A stretch of 64,000 bases of DNA. Source: Planococcus ruber (lineage in GTDB: Bacteria > Bacillota > Bacilli > Bacillales_A > Planococcaceae). A program made the position numbers and the translations under genes. Shown here one piece after another: positions 8,443-17,359 of the stretch. Under the pieces are notes generated by a model. It was not told where the DNA came from. It was given only the letters and a program-made list of their open reading frames with translations, and did no database searches. Position 1 is the stretch's first letter, and the number at the start of each line of letters is the position of its first letter. The stretch is taken from contig NZ_JALHAG010000001.1 of the NCBI RefSeq assembly GCF_022819085.1, positions 765,395-829,394 of the forward strand, read 5' to 3'.

Positions 8443-9085
8443 ATGCACAATCATCCAAGATATACTGCCTCTCTATGTTGACGAGGTAATCGGCCCGGAT
8501 ACAAAAGAAATGGTGGAAGACCATTTGCAGCATTGCCTAAGCTGCCAACAGGAACTTGAGTCGATGAAGCGCGACCTGATCCTGCCAGCGGAAAACAATG
8601 CCGCACCGCTCCAAACCATCCGCAGAAAATGGCGCAATAAAAAATGGATGATTTCCCTGGCTTCCGTGTTAACTACCGCCATTCTCTTAGCAGGGGTATT
8701 TTCATACGCGTTGTATTATGAAAGCGTCATTCCGTATTCGGGGGATCTCGTTCAGATCGAAGGCGAAGGCGGCGAATTGGTTGCCCGTTACTACGGCAAG
8801 AGCTATGCGACAGTTTATGAAACCCACCCAATGCTCCTTGAAGTGGACGGGGAAAGCAAAAATGTCAGCTTTATCTACTATACGAAAACCATGGTGGACG
8901 GACCAAGCCGCAACTTGATCAACACCGAGAAAACGTCTAACGAAAATGGATACACTTTTAACATTGTCGAAAGCGAAAAAGTTGATGCAGTTTATTACGC
9001 TCATTACGACATAGAAGATATAACAGAAGGCGAAGATTCATGGGAGTCCGTTCTAAAGCGCGCTGACTTGATTTGGGAAAAGTAG
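8429..9085 (+). CDS. Anti-sigma factor with zf-HC2 domain
   Basis: A 218-residue single-pass membrane protein. The N-terminal cytoplasmic part carries a zf-HC2 zinc-binding domain with the conserved H-x3-C-x2-C pattern (DHLQHCLSCQQEL, about residues 30-42). One membrane helix follows at about 73-93, then an extracytoplasmic domain of about 120 residues. It should bind and sequester the ECF sigma factor encoded just upstream and release it on an envelope signal. It starts with GTG, with GGAGGAG 7 bases before it, inside the sigma gene. The external domain is not recognised. Confidence 0.9.
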   Translation: MKEVKCTIIQDILPLYVDEVIGPDTKEMVEDHLQHCLSCQQELESMKRDLILPAENNAAPLQTIRRKWRNKKWMISLASVLTTAILLAGVFSYALYYESVIPYSGDLVQIEGEGGELVARYYGKSYATVYETHPMLLEVDGESKNVSFIYYTKTMVDGPSRNLINTEKTSNENGYTFNIVESEKVDAVYYAHYDIEDITEGEDSWESVLKRADLIWEK

Positions 9086-9127
9086 GATCAGGCTGGTTCG
9101 GGAGACCGATTTAGCAGAACTGAAAAA

Positions 9128-9175
9128 TAGGAAGAGAAAAAGCCCAAACACTGCTTTTGCTCTTCCTATTTTGTT
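9128..9175. terminator. Bidirectional terminator between the anti-sigma and lipoprotein genes
   Basis: A long imperfect stem (TAGGAAGAG-AAAAAGC / GCTTTT-GCTCTTCCTA) with A-rich and T-rich flanks serves both convergent genes. Confidence 0.8.
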
Positions 9176-9191
9176 TGCCGATTCCAGTTTG

Positions 9192-9647
9192 TTATTCCAC
9201 TTCTTTAAAGCCTTGGCTTTCCAGGATTTCAAGGGATTTTTCCATGCTGACACCGTTGTCTTTCGGGTCATCGCTAAAAGACATCCCCGGCAAATTTTCG
9301 ATTTCGTCAAAATCGACTGTTTCATAATCGATTTCCATTGTTTCCACTGCCTGATCTTCCTCGTATTCCATTTGATGCGTGATGCCTTCGATGCCTTGGA
9401 ATTCCCCGATCAACGGATCAAACAGCTCCTGTGCCTGCTCTTTCGATTCGATTCCGGCTAAATCGTACTGAATCAGGTTTTCCGTCGATTGCTTGGTCAC
9501 TTTGTCGCCTTCTGTGGTGTAGACCATCGTCGTTACGATGCCGTTATTCTCCATTTCAAATGTCCGGGTCGATGCCTCTTCTCCGCCGCATGCAGCTAAG
9601 AACAGCGTTAAGGCCAGCAGCCCGATTGCCCCTTTAAACTTTTTCAT
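9192..9647 (-). CDS. YehR-type lipoprotein (DUF1307)
   Basis: A 151-residue secreted lipoprotein. A classic signal peptide ends in the lipobox LAAC (Cys20), after which the mature protein has the DUF1307/YehR pattern (TRTFEMENNGIVTTMVYTTEGDKV, then an acidic region). YehR-like proteins are cell-surface lipoproteins of unknown function. The gene is monocistronic, on the minus strand, with AAGGGGTG before the ATG. Confidence 0.8.
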   Translation of the reverse strand: MKKFKGAIGLLALTLFLAACGGEEASTRTFEMENNGIVTTMVYTTEGDKVTKQSTENLIQYDLAGIESKEQAQELFDPLIGEFQGIEGITHQMEYEEDQAVETMEIDYETVDFDEIENLPGMSFSDDPKDNGVSMEKSLEILESQGFKEVE

Positions 9648-9750
9648 CCGTGCACCCCTTATTCCGTCGTATTTTTCCCATTTTTAGAATATGTATTACA
9701 TTTTTAACCATACCACTCTCCCCAAAAAGTTAAACGGACGGCCGCTGCCA

Positions 9751-9786
9751 ACAAAAAAACTGCCGGGAAATTTCCCGGCAGTTTGA
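9751..9786 (-). terminator. Terminator of the TetR-MMPL operon
   Basis: A perfect GC-rich inverted repeat (AAACTGCCGGGAAA / TTTCCCGGCAGTTT) has an A run on its left side, that is a T run on the minus strand. Confidence 0.92.
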
Positions 9787-9793
9787 AAGTTCT

Positions 9794-12109
9794 TTATAGA
9801 AGATTTTCTTGAACGGTATTCGTTTTCGCTTTTTCTTCCTGTTCCAGTTCCTGGAGCAGTTTTTCTCCTTCAATATCCAGGTCCGGCAAAATCTTATCCA
9901 GCCATTTCGGCAGCCACCAGATTTTGTCGCCGAACATCGACATGACAGCCGGCACGAAAATCATCCGGATCAGGAAGGCATCGACCAGAATGCCGAAGGC
10001 CAAGGCGAAGCCGATCTGTTTGATCATGATGTCGTCCGTGAAAATGAAGCCGGAGAACACCGAGACCATGATCAAGGCTGCGGCCACGACCACTTTGCTT
10101 GCGGTCTTGTAGCCGTTGACGATGGCGTGGTCGCCTTTTTCGCCGTGGATATAAGCTTCACGCATAGAAGAAACAAGGAATACTTGATAGTCCATGGCGA
10201 GGCCGTACAGAATGCCCGTCACCATAATCGGGATAAAGCTCAAGAGCGGGCCGCCCGTATCGATTCCGAATATGGAACCGAGCCAGCCCCACTGGAACAC
10301 GGCAGTCGTTGCGCCGAATGTCGCCATGATGCTGAGCAGGAAGCCTGCTGTCGCTTTGATCGGGATGAGGATCGAGCGGAAGACGACAAGCAAGATCACG
10401 AGAGACAAGACGACGATGATCGCAATATAGATCGGGAACACTTCGGCCAGTTTCTCGGAAATGTCGATATTGATGGCCGTCAATCCGGTCACGCCGATTT
10501 CCGTGTTCGTGTTTTCAGTAGTCGCTGCATCTGTCCGAAGGTCTTCAACCAATTCTTTGGTTGCTTCATCCGTCGGACCGTTTTTCGGAATGATGGAGAT
10601 GATGGCAATGGTGCCGTCTTCGCTAAATCCGCCCGGGGAAACTTCCGCTATGGCTTCCTGCTGTGAAATGTTGGACAGCAGCTGGAAATATTCCTGCGGA
10701 TCCACCGGATTTGCGTCTTTGTCTTTGGCAACGACGAGGAGCGGTCCGTTAAAGCCTTCTCCGAAGCTGTCTGAAATAATGTCATAGCTTTGTCTCGCCG
10801 GCGTATCTTTGTTGGAGCTGGCGCCGGACGGCATGCCCAGGTTCATCTGTGCAACCGGAACCGCGAGCGTTCCAAGAACTGCAATGACCAGCAAAACCGC
10901 TACCCATTTAGCTTTCAGAAGGCCGGTGATCCATCCTTGCGCAAAGCTTGGTTTGGAAGAGGCTGCTGTCTGTTGTTTGTTTCTTGTTTTCTTCGAAACG
11001 ATTCGTTCGCCGATCAATCCGAGCAATGCCGGAAGGAGCGTCAAAGCGACAAGTACGTCGATTAAAACGGTGAGTGCAGCGACAAGCGCCATGCTGCTCA
11101 GGAAGCCGATTCCGATGACCAATAATCCGCTGAGCGCGATGATGACCGTCAGGCCGGCAAAGAAGACTGCGCTGCCTGCTGTCCCGGTTGCCCGTGCCGC
11201 TGCTTCTTTTGCGGTTAGGTTCTTCGACATGATCAGATTGCGCTGGCGGTTAACGATGAACAAGGCATAGTCGATTCCGACGGCTAACCCGATCATAAGG
11301 GCCAGTACCGGAGTCAAACTGTTGATCTCAAACAGATTCGACAATGCGAACGTGCCGCCGACACCGACGCCGACGCCGATCAAAGCGACGACGAGCGGCA
11401 AACCGGCAGCGATCAATGAGCCGAGTGTGACAACAAGAATGATGCCGGCGATTGCCAAACCGATGATTTCGTGCGTGCCGCCGATCGGAATATCGACCCC
11501 TTGCAGCGTACCGGTCGGGATGACCGTGATGGAAGAGCCTTCTTCAGCGATATCCGCTGCATCAGCCAGCTCTTCGCGTTCTGTTTCGCTTAAATCTTCT
11601 ACGGTTTTCGTAAGTTGGAACTGGAATAACGCAATGGTTCCGTCCTCGGAAATCTGGACACCGGGAACCGGCATATCCTGGATGACGAGGGGACGGTGAG
11701 CGGCTTCAGGCGTCTGCAGCTGGCTCAACATGCCCTGCAATTCCTGCATCTGCGCCATGGCTTCCGGGTCCTGAAGCATCTCCATCGGATTCACGACATG
11801 GTCCAATCCGTAAATTTCGTTGACCGCCATGGCCAGCGCCTGTGCGTTTGCAGGATCGTCAATGGCCTGTCCTTCGGGCACTTCAAAAAGGTAGCTGCCC
11901 TGGCCGCCTGATGCCGCCGGGTATTCTTCTGCAAGCTCGTCCAGCACGTCCTGTGCGGCGGTCCCGTCAATTCTAGTTTCACTGCTTGTGCTCACGCCAT
12001 TCACTGCGATGGCGGTGATGATGATTCCTAAAATGAGCAGCCAGCCGGCAATGAAAAGCCAAGGCTTGCTGTATGCTGTTTTTCCGATGCTGTAAAAAAA
12101 TCTCGACAC
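9794..12109 (-). CDS. MMPL/RND-family membrane transporter
   Basis: A 771-residue polytopic membrane protein of the MMPL family, with the expected two-fold layout: one N-terminal helix, a large external loop, five helices, a second external loop and five more helices. Marks include the GLAVGIDYALFIVNRQRN segment in the first half and GLAMDYQVFLVSSMREAY in the second, the paired Asp-Tyr positions typical of proton-coupled RND/MMPL pumps. Members export lipids, antibiotics or other hydrophobic compounds. I place the start at the GTG at 12109, which has a GGAG site 8 bases before it and leaves 34 bases to the TetR stop. The frame is open for 40 more codons upstream, but that would overlap tetR. 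Confidence 0.9.
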   Translation of the reverse strand: MSRFFYSIGKTAYSKPWLFIAGWLLILGIIITAIAVNGVSTSSETRIDGTAAQDVLDELAEEYPAASGGQGSYLFEVPEGQAIDDPANAQALAMAVNEIYGLDHVVNPMEMLQDPEAMAQMQELQGMLSQLQTPEAAHRPLVIQDMPVPGVQISEDGTIALFQFQLTKTVEDLSETEREELADAADIAEEGSSITVIPTGTLQGVDIPIGGTHEIIGLAIAGIILVVTLGSLIAAGLPLVVALIGVGVGVGGTFALSNLFEINSLTPVLALMIGLAVGIDYALFIVNRQRNLIMSKNLTAKEAAARATGTAGSAVFFAGLTVIIALSGLLVIGIGFLSSMALVAALTVLIDVLVALTLLPALLGLIGERIVSKKTRNKQQTAASSKPSFAQGWITGLLKAKWVAVLLVIAVLGTLAVPVAQMNLGMPSGASSNKDTPARQSYDIISDSFGEGFNGPLLVVAKDKDANPVDPQEYFQLLSNISQQEAIAEVSPGGFSEDGTIAIISIIPKNGPTDEATKELVEDLRTDAATTENTNTEIGVTGLTAINIDISEKLAEVFPIYIAIIVVLSLVILLVVFRSILIPIKATAGFLLSIMATFGATTAVFQWGWLGSIFGIDTGGPLLSFIPIMVTGILYGLAMDYQVFLVSSMREAYIHGEKGDHAIVNGYKTASKVVVAAALIMVSVFSGFIFTDDIMIKQIGFALAFGILVDAFLIRMIFVPAVMSMFGDKIWWLPKWLDKILPDLDIEGEKLLQELEQEEKAKTNTVQENLL

Positions 12110-12143
12110 GTGTGCAACTCCGTTCTTTCTTGGTTTGGTTGGT

Positions 12144-12755
12144 TCAATTGAATCCTTTTCGCAAATGAGTAAAGACGGTATCCATGTAGTCATTGAACTC
12201 ATTGCTGGTTTCGCTTTGTTCTTCGCCATCCGGCAGATTTACATCGAATCTCTCATCGAGAACCGGCAAGAGTGCGCCAAACACAGCGCCTATCAGGATG
12301 GGATAATATTCCTCCGGGTAATCGCTGCCGTATTCCTCGCTGATGCCGCGGGCGGCAAAGTCCTGCATTTCCTTTAATGCGCCTGTCACATAGAGCCGGA
12401 GCGCCGGATGGGTCTGTGACAGGGAAATCATCTGATTCAACCGCTTCAGTTTGTTGATCGTGAAACTGCGCCGGATGAAAATCTCAATGGTGCCCAAGGG
12501 CGTATGGTCTTTCGGAGAAAATTCGAACTGCCCTTCCGGCTGAAAGTAATCATCCAGGCTCAAGGAATTCGCAATCGCTTCTTCTTTGCAGGAAAAGTAA
12601 TTGGCGAATGTCCGGCGGGAATAGCCGGCCTTCATGACAATGTCTTCTACTACAAAACCATCGACTCCGCGTTCGATTGCGAGGGTAAAGGCTGCTTCAG
12701 CCAATGCTTTCCGCGTTGCTATTTTCTTTTTATCGCGCAAACTGCTTTCTGCCAT
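12144..12755 (-). CDS. TetR/AcrR family regulator of the MMPL exporter
   Basis: A 203-residue one-component repressor. The N-terminal TetR helix-turn-helix is clear (RKALAEAAFTLAIERGVDGF-VEDIVMKAGYSRRTFANYFSCKEEAI); the C-terminal ligand domain is unassigned, as usual. The MMPL gene follows in the same direction after 34 bases, so this protein probably represses an operon that includes itself and the pump, induced by a pump substrate. AAAGAGGTGACGAA is the ribosome site. A perfect 20-bp inverted repeat lies 36 bases upstream. Confidence 0.92.
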   Translation of the reverse strand: MAESSLRDKKKIATRKALAEAAFTLAIERGVDGFVVEDIVMKAGYSRRTFANYFSCKEEAIANSLSLDDYFQPEGQFEFSPKDHTPLGTIEIFIRRSFTINKLKRLNQMISLSQTHPALRLYVTGALKEMQDFAARGISEEYGSDYPEEYYPILIGAVFGALLPVLDERFDVNLPDGEEQSETSNEFNDYMDTVFTHLRKGFN

Positions 12756-12790
12756 TTCGTCACCTCTTTAAAAGTTACGTTAAAGTTATA

Positions 12791-12838
12791 TCACAAAAAT
12801 GCACAAAGGGCAATTTTTCCCTTTGTGCATTTTTGTGA
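12791..12838. promoter_or_regulatory. Perfect 20-bp inverted repeat upstream of the TetR gene
   Basis: Arms 12791-12810 and 12819-12838 are exact reverse complements with an 8-base loop. The location fits a TetR operator or a leader hairpin. There is no gene upstream on the minus strand for it to terminate, but read on the plus strand it is followed by no T run either. Function inferred only. Confidence 0.6.
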
Positions 12839-12882
12839 ACAAAATAGCTTAGATAAGTTTTCAAACTATTTTATACAATCGG

Positions 12883-12932
12883 TTGACAGTTCCGAAAAAG
12901 ATTTGATACTGTGTATATGAGTATAAACAGTA
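12883..12932 (+). promoter_or_regulatory. Promoter and GntR (YtrA-type) operator of the ABC operon
   Basis: TTGACA at about 12883 and TACTGT at 12907 are spaced as a sigma-A promoter. The imperfect inverted repeat TACTGT...ACAGTA (12907-12932) overlaps the -10 region. This is the expected place for an operator of the YtrA-type GntR regulator encoded at 13697. Confidence 0.6.
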
Positions 12933-12958
12933 TAACAGTCAAAAAGGAGTGTTGATAG

Positions 12959-13681
12959 ATGAATGAATGGAAACAAGCTTCCCGGCTCGCAGCTTTTGAA
13001 CTGAAAGCCTCCATGAAAAGCCTAATCACGATTTTTGTTTTCTATATTGCGATGAGCCTGCTCGTCTTGATGACGTTTGACCTTTATCTGGAAGGCGAGT
13101 TCCGGTTTTTTGATCTCCTGTTCCTGGTGATTTTCTTCCTGTTCCCGGCATGGATGAAGAGCAAGGAATTCCAGATGCAGAAAATGGACGGGGATTTATG
13201 GACAGCGCCGTCGATTGTCATGCTGCAGCAGCTGCCGATTCCAAAAGGCGTCATTGTCAAAAGCCGCTTTGTCGTCCATGCCGTTTGTTCGTTTCCGTTT
13301 CAGCTGATCCTGCTGATCAGTTTGCCGGTCGTATCGGAGAATTTCCGCAGCCTGATGACGCCGGTCACTTATATCGCTTTCGTGCTGATCTGGTTCGCGC
13401 TGTCGATTGCGGTCGGCTTCATCATGGCCGCAAGTGAAGCAGGCGGTAATTTTAAAACACGCGCAATCGTAAAGTCGTTCATTTACATGATTGCCGGCAT
13501 CGCAGCTGTCTACGGACTGATTTACTGGTTCGCGGGCAACGGCTTTGTTCGCTGGACCATGACACTTGCAACGGACTGGACGTGGGTGTCTGTGATTGTG
13601 GCCATTGTTTTGAGTATCGCCGGCTGGAAATACTGGCAGGCGGATATGCGGAAAATGATCAAGAAAACGGATTACCTGTGA
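12959..13681 (+). CDS. Membrane subunit of a YtrA-regulated ABC transporter
   Basis: A 240-residue protein with about six hydrophobic helices and no soluble domain, consistent with an ABC-2-like permease or an associated membrane subunit. The N-terminus is cytoplasmic (MNEWKQASRLAAFELKASM). It is the first gene of a transcript that continues with the GntR regulator (15 bases later) and an ATPase. AAAAAGGAGTG is the ribosome site. In Bacillus ytr-type operons, membrane subunits and ATPases sit beside the YtrA regulator and respond to cell-wall antibiotics; the same role is plausible but not shown. Confidence 0.75.
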   Translation: MNEWKQASRLAAFELKASMKSLITIFVFYIAMSLLVLMTFDLYLEGEFRFFDLLFLVIFFLFPAWMKSKEFQMQKMDGDLWTAPSIVMLQQLPIPKGVIVKSRFVVHAVCSFPFQLILLISLPVVSENFRSLMTPVTYIAFVLIWFALSIAVGFIMAASEAGGNFKTRAIVKSFIYMIAGIAAVYGLIYWFAGNGFVRWTMTLATDWTWVSVIVAIVLSIAGWKYWQADMRKMIKKTDYL

Positions 13682-13696
13682 GAGGGGGACTGGAGT

Positions 13697-14086
13697 TTGC
13701 TGCCGATACGTTTATCCAAAGATTCTCGTGAACCTATTTACCATCAAATTGAAAAGCAGCTGAAAGCCTTGATTGCAGGCGGCCATCTCGCTGCCGGAAC
13801 GCCGCTTCCGTCGATCCGGGCGCTGTCGAAAGACCTGGAAATCAGCGTCATCACGATACGCCGCGCCTATCAGGACCTCGAAGCGCAGGGCTTTATCGAA
13901 ACAGCCCACGGCAAAGGGACGTTCGTCAAAGAAATCCAAGGAACCGTGAAAGAAGAAACGATGACGGCTTCAGTCCGGGCGGAATTCGAGCGGGCCATCC
14001 AAAATGCCATGGACTACGATTACACGGCCGTTGAAATCAAAGCGGTTTTTGAAGAGATTCTGGAAAAACTCGGGAAAGGGGAATGA
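13697..14086 (+). CDS. GntR family regulator, YtrA subfamily
   Basis: A 129-residue protein: an N-terminal GntR winged helix (SREPIYHQIEKQLKALIAGG, PSIRALSKDLEISVITIRRAYQDLE) with only a short C-terminal helical dimerisation tail, the hallmark of the YtrA subfamily. It probably represses its own operon. The start is a TTG at 13697, with AGAGGGGGAC 7 bases upstream; no ATG is available. It lies inside the transporter operon, after the membrane subunit and 3 bases before the ATPase gene. Confidence 0.9.
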   Translation: MLPIRLSKDSREPIYHQIEKQLKALIAGGHLAAGTPLPSIRALSKDLEISVITIRRAYQDLEAQGFIETAHGKGTFVKEIQGTVKEETMTASVRAEFERAIQNAMDYDYTAVEIKAVFEEILEKLGKGE

Positions 14087-14089
14087 CAG

Positions 14090-14935
14090 ATGCCAGCATG
14101 GATTGAAATAAAAGACGCCAGAAAGAATGTGGACGATTTTCAGCTGGGGCCGGTAAATCTTGAAATCGAAGCGGGCACCATCACCGCACTTGTCGGCACC
14201 AACGGCTCCGGCAAAAGCACGCTGCTGAAGCTGATGATGAATCTTGCCAATATGGACGGAGGAATGATCCGCATTCTCGGCAAACCGGTGGATGGGGGAG
14301 ACGAAAGCTGGAAACGGCACATCACGTTCCAGCCCCAGAAGCAGATCGGCTGGAATGCCTATACCGGAAATGAACTGAAAAACCTAATTGCGCCGCTGTA
14401 CGTAAAATGGGATGACAAGCTTTTCGAACACATCACCGGGCTCTTTGATATCCCGCTCAATAAGCGCTTCGGCAAACTGTCGCCCGGCATGCAGCAGAAA
14501 TTAAGCTTAGCGCTTGCTTTGCCGCGAAAGACGGACATCCTGATCCTGGATGAGCCGACTGCGTCGCTCGATATCCCGTCGAAAAAGCTGTTCATGGACC
14601 TGCTCGTCGACTGGATGGAGCCGGAAGACCGCGCCGTCGTACTCGCGACCCATCAGCCGGACGATCTGCGGAAACTTGCGGATTACCTGTTTCTCATGCA
14701 AGACGGCCAAGGCATCGGCCTGTACGAAAAAGATGTGCTGACCTCGAGCTATCGCCGCTACTGGCTCACAGAGATGCCAGCAGATTCCGTTCCCGGGGAA
14801 CTTTCCCGTGACGGACGCCAGCTCATCAGCCAAAACCCTGACGCAACAGAACAGTTTATAGTGGCGCAAAACATACAGGTCCTCGATGACCAAGCACTAG
14901 AATTGGAAGACATCATCAGCTTGCTGCTGAAATAA
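14090..14935 (+). CDS. ABC transporter ATP-binding protein (YtrB-like)
   Basis: A 281-residue ATPase subunit. Walker A is GTNGSGKST (about residues 36-44), the signature motif is LSPGMQQKL, and Walker B/D-loop is ILILDEPTASLD. A C-terminal extension of about 70 residues after the H-loop is typical of the YtrB/EcsA-type group. It partners the membrane protein at 12959 and is coregulated by the GntR protein three bases upstream. The operon appears to end here or to run into the next ABC pair, since only 22 bases separate them and no terminator is seen. Confidence 0.92.
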   Translation: MPAWIEIKDARKNVDDFQLGPVNLEIEAGTITALVGTNGSGKSTLLKLMMNLANMDGGMIRILGKPVDGGDESWKRHITFQPQKQIGWNAYTGNELKNLIAPLYVKWDDKLFEHITGLFDIPLNKRFGKLSPGMQQKLSLALALPRKTDILILDEPTASLDIPSKKLFMDLLVDWMEPEDRAVVLATHQPDDLRKLADYLFLMQDGQGIGLYEKDVLTSSYRRYWLTEMPADSVPGELSRDGRQLISQNPDATEQFIVAQNIQVLDDQALELEDIISLLLK

Positions 14936-14957
14936 TAATCCCGAAAGGATGAAGAAC

Positions 14958-15890
14958 ATGGAGACGATGCTCGCCGTAGAAGGTTTAGGCAAATCATTCA
15001 AAGACAAACAGATCATCCGAAACATCTCATTTGAAGTGAAAAAAGGGGAAATCATGGCGCTGCTCGGGCCGAACGGGGCCGGCAAATCGACGACGATCCG
15101 CAACATCATGGGCATCATGTACCCGGACGCGGGGTCAATCACATTCCACAATAGCAAAAACAAAGAAATTCCGCGCAACAAAATCGGATACCTGCCGGAA
15201 GAGCGCGGCCTTTATAAAAACGTCAACGTTATGGACATCCTGCTGTATCTCGCAGAGTTGAAAGACTATCCGAAAAACCGCGCAAAAGAACGCGCACTTG
15301 CGTATTTAAAAAAGTTCGGGCTTGAAGGAAAAGACAAAGTCGCCGTGGAAGAACTGTCAAAAGGGATGGGCCAGAAAGTGCAGTTTATCGCATCGATTCT
15401 CCATGAACCGGAGCTCCTGATCCTCGATGAGCCGTTTTCAGGGCTTGACCCGGTCAGCCAGGAGCTGTTCAAGGAAGAGATTCGCTCGCTCGCTGAAAAA
15501 GGCACAGCGATTCTCTTGTCTTCGCACCAGATGAACCTGGTCGAAGAAATGGCTGACCGTCTGTTTTTAATCCATCGCGGAACGAAAGTGATCTACGGAA
15601 CGCTCAGCGAAGTGAAAAGGGAATACGCCAACTTCAAATGCACGATCAACGGTGTGAACAGCCGAAGCCTGCTGGAAGGGCTGCCGGAAGTGGAGCGGGT
15701 CGAACAGAACGGGGAAATCGCGGTGCTGTATCTGTCACGGAATGTACAGCCGGCCGTCTGGCTGAAGAATCTGCCGGCGGAACTGGACATCCAGGAACTG
15801 TCGATCGACCGCATCTCGCTGCACGAAATCTTCATCGACATTGCCACTGACAAGAATCTTTTGAAGGAAGCGGGTGAAGCACATGCGTAA
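14958..15890 (+). CDS. ABC transporter ATP-binding protein (NatA/YhaQ-like)
   Basis: A 310-residue ATPase with Walker A GPNGAGKST, signature LSKGMGQKVQF and Walker B LLILDEPFSGLD, followed by a C-terminal DUF4162-like domain of about 80 residues, as in NatA/YhaQ exporter ATPases. I chose the second ATG (14958), which is 9 bases from AAAGG; the ATG at 14949 overlaps that site. It overlaps the permease gene by 8 bases, giving a two-gene exporter likely to move Na+ or hydrophobic compounds outward. Confidence 0.9.
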   Translation: METMLAVEGLGKSFKDKQIIRNISFEVKKGEIMALLGPNGAGKSTTIRNIMGIMYPDAGSITFHNSKNKEIPRNKIGYLPEERGLYKNVNVMDILLYLAELKDYPKNRAKERALAYLKKFGLEGKDKVAVEELSKGMGQKVQFIASILHEPELLILDEPFSGLDPVSQELFKEEIRSLAEKGTAILLSSHQMNLVEEMADRLFLIHRGTKVIYGTLSEVKREYANFKCTINGVNSRSLLEGLPEVERVEQNGEIAVLYLSRNVQPAVWLKNLPAELDIQELSIDRISLHEIFIDIATDKNLLKEAGEAHA

Positions 15891-17091
15891 CACGATGAAA
15901 GTCGCCAAATGGGAAATCAAACGCAATATGAAAAGCAAATCGTTCATCATCGGCTTGTTTCTGACACCAATCATTTTCCTGGCCTTCTTCCTGCTGCCGG
16001 ACTTGTTCCGTTCAGACGAAGAACCGGCTGCAACGAAAGTCTACGTCAACGACGAGCTTGGAGTCTACGAACAATTGGAAGCCGCTGCAGCTTCAACCGA
16101 ATGGCAGCTGGAAGAAACGCAAATCGCCGAATCGGAAGCGGAAGCGGCGCTTGAAGTAGAAGAAGATGCCGCATACGTCTTTATCAACGAACAGTCGGTT
16201 GAAAACGGCAAAGTCACGGTCTATACAAACGAGGATACCGATTCGGGTTTCATGGAGGAAGTTCAAGTGCTGAGCGGTCCGCTGCAGATGATGCAGATCG
16301 AACAGCTTGGATTGACGCCGGAAGAAGCGGGAATGGTCGCGCAGGGCATCGTCTTTGAAGACGCTTCCGTTGAAGCGGAAGATGGCGGACTGTTCAGCGA
16401 AGGGATGCTCGAACGAATCATTCCTGGCGCTTTCGCCGCTGTCGTCATGCTATCGATCGTCTTCACGGGAATGGCGATCTTCCAAAGCGCGTCGCAGGAG
16501 AAGAAAGACAAAATCGCCGAAATCATCCTGTCGTCTTTGACTCCGGCTGATTTGATGCAAGGCAAGATTATCGGCTATTTCGTCCTCGGCATCATCCAGC
16601 TGATTGTCTATGTTGCGATCATCCTGCCGGTGTTGCTGTGGAAAATTGATATGCCGATTATGGAATACTTGCTCGTGCCGGAACTGGCCGTCTTGCTGCT
16701 GATTGCGGTACTCGGCTATCTCTTGTATGCGGCACTGTTCGTCGGCATCGGCGCCACAATGGCCGACATCTCGACCGCCGGAAACTTCCAGGGACTTGTC
16801 ATGATGCTGCCGTTCAGTCCGTTCCTGTTCATCGGTCCTGTATTCAGCGACCCGAGCGGATTCTGGGCACAGCTCGGAAGCTACATCCCGTTCACATCAC
16901 CGGGAGTCTTGATCTTGCGCCTATCACTCCTTGAAGAATGGCCATGGGTGGAAATCGGCATCGCTGTCGCCATTCTCGCCATCAGCGTCTGGGTCTTCAT
17001 GAAGCTTGCCGGAAAAGTCTTCAAGACCGGAATTCTCATGTACGGCAAGAACGCAACACCGGGCGAAATCTGGAAATGGATTCGCGCTTAA
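15883..17091 (+). CDS. ABC-2 type permease (NatB/YhaP-like)
   Basis: A 402-residue ABC-2 permease. One N-terminal membrane helix (about 20-42) is followed by a large external domain of about 130 acidic residues, then five or six helices in the C-terminal half with the GMAIFQSASQEKKDKIAEIILSS segment typical of NatB/YhaP. It pairs with the ATPase it overlaps by 8 bases. ATG 15883 or GTG 15874 are both possible starts behind GAAGGAAG. The operon end is followed by an unrelated riboswitch. Confidence 0.9.
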   Translation: MRNTMKVAKWEIKRNMKSKSFIIGLFLTPIIFLAFFLLPDLFRSDEEPAATKVYVNDELGVYEQLEAAAASTEWQLEETQIAESEAEAALEVEEDAAYVFINEQSVENGKVTVYTNEDTDSGFMEEVQVLSGPLQMMQIEQLGLTPEEAGMVAQGIVFEDASVEAEDGGLFSEGMLERIIPGAFAAVVMLSIVFTGMAIFQSASQEKKDKIAEIILSSLTPADLMQGKIIGYFVLGIIQLIVYVAIILPVLLWKIDMPIMEYLLVPELAVLLLIAVLGYLLYAALFVGIGATMADISTAGNFQGLVMMLPFSPFLFIGPVFSDPSGFWAQLGSYIPFTSPGVLILRLSLLEEWPWVEIGIAVAILAISVWVFMKLAGKVFKTGILMYGKNATPGEIWKWIRA

Positions 17092-17162
17092 AAAGAATTC
17101 AAAATAGATTGACTTTTCACTTGGCCGATTGTAGGATTATGGATAACTAATTGAATATAACT

Positions 17163-17268
17163 TTCTTATCAAGAGAGGTGGAGGGATTTGGCCCTTTGAA
17201 GCCTCAGCAACAGACTGCAAAGTACTGTGCTAATTCCAAAAGCGTTCAAGCTTGAAGATAAGAAGAGA
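17163..17268 (+). ncRNA. SAM-I (S-box) riboswitch aptamer
   Basis: The segment contains the conserved S-box core in order: AAGAGAGGTGGAGGGA, GGCCC-TTGAAGCC, CAGCAAC, GTGCTAATTCC and the closing GATAAGAAGAG. The P1 helix pairs TTCTTATC (17163-17170) with GATAAGAA (17257-17264). Binding of S-adenosylmethionine should stabilise P1 and allow the downstream terminator to form, switching the following gene off when SAM is plentiful. It precedes a single metal-dependent hydrolase gene. Confidence 0.93.
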
Positions 17269-17288
17269 ACTTTGACCTTCATCTGCCA

Positions 17289-17320
17289 AACCCTCTTCTT
17301 AATCCAGGAAGAGGGTTTTT
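17289..17320 (+). terminator. Intrinsic terminator of the SAM-I riboswitch expression platform
   Basis: A 10-bp stem (AACCCTCTTC / GAAGAGGGTT) is followed by a T run. CTCTTCT at 17293-17299 can instead pair with AGAAGAG at 17261-17267 next to the aptamer's closing strand, giving the antiterminator. Confidence 0.9.
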
Positions 17321-17359
17321 AGTTGCCCTCTATCCACAAACCCCAAGGAGGAATTTACC

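Noticed and set aside
9809..10666. Long plus-strand frame opposite the MMPL gene
   Set aside because: Shadow of a strongly supported coding region: His/Asp-rich, no ribosome site, no family pattern.
17163..17320. T-box leader
   Set aside because: The core sequences match S-box (SAM-I), and there is no T-box sequence or specifier loop.
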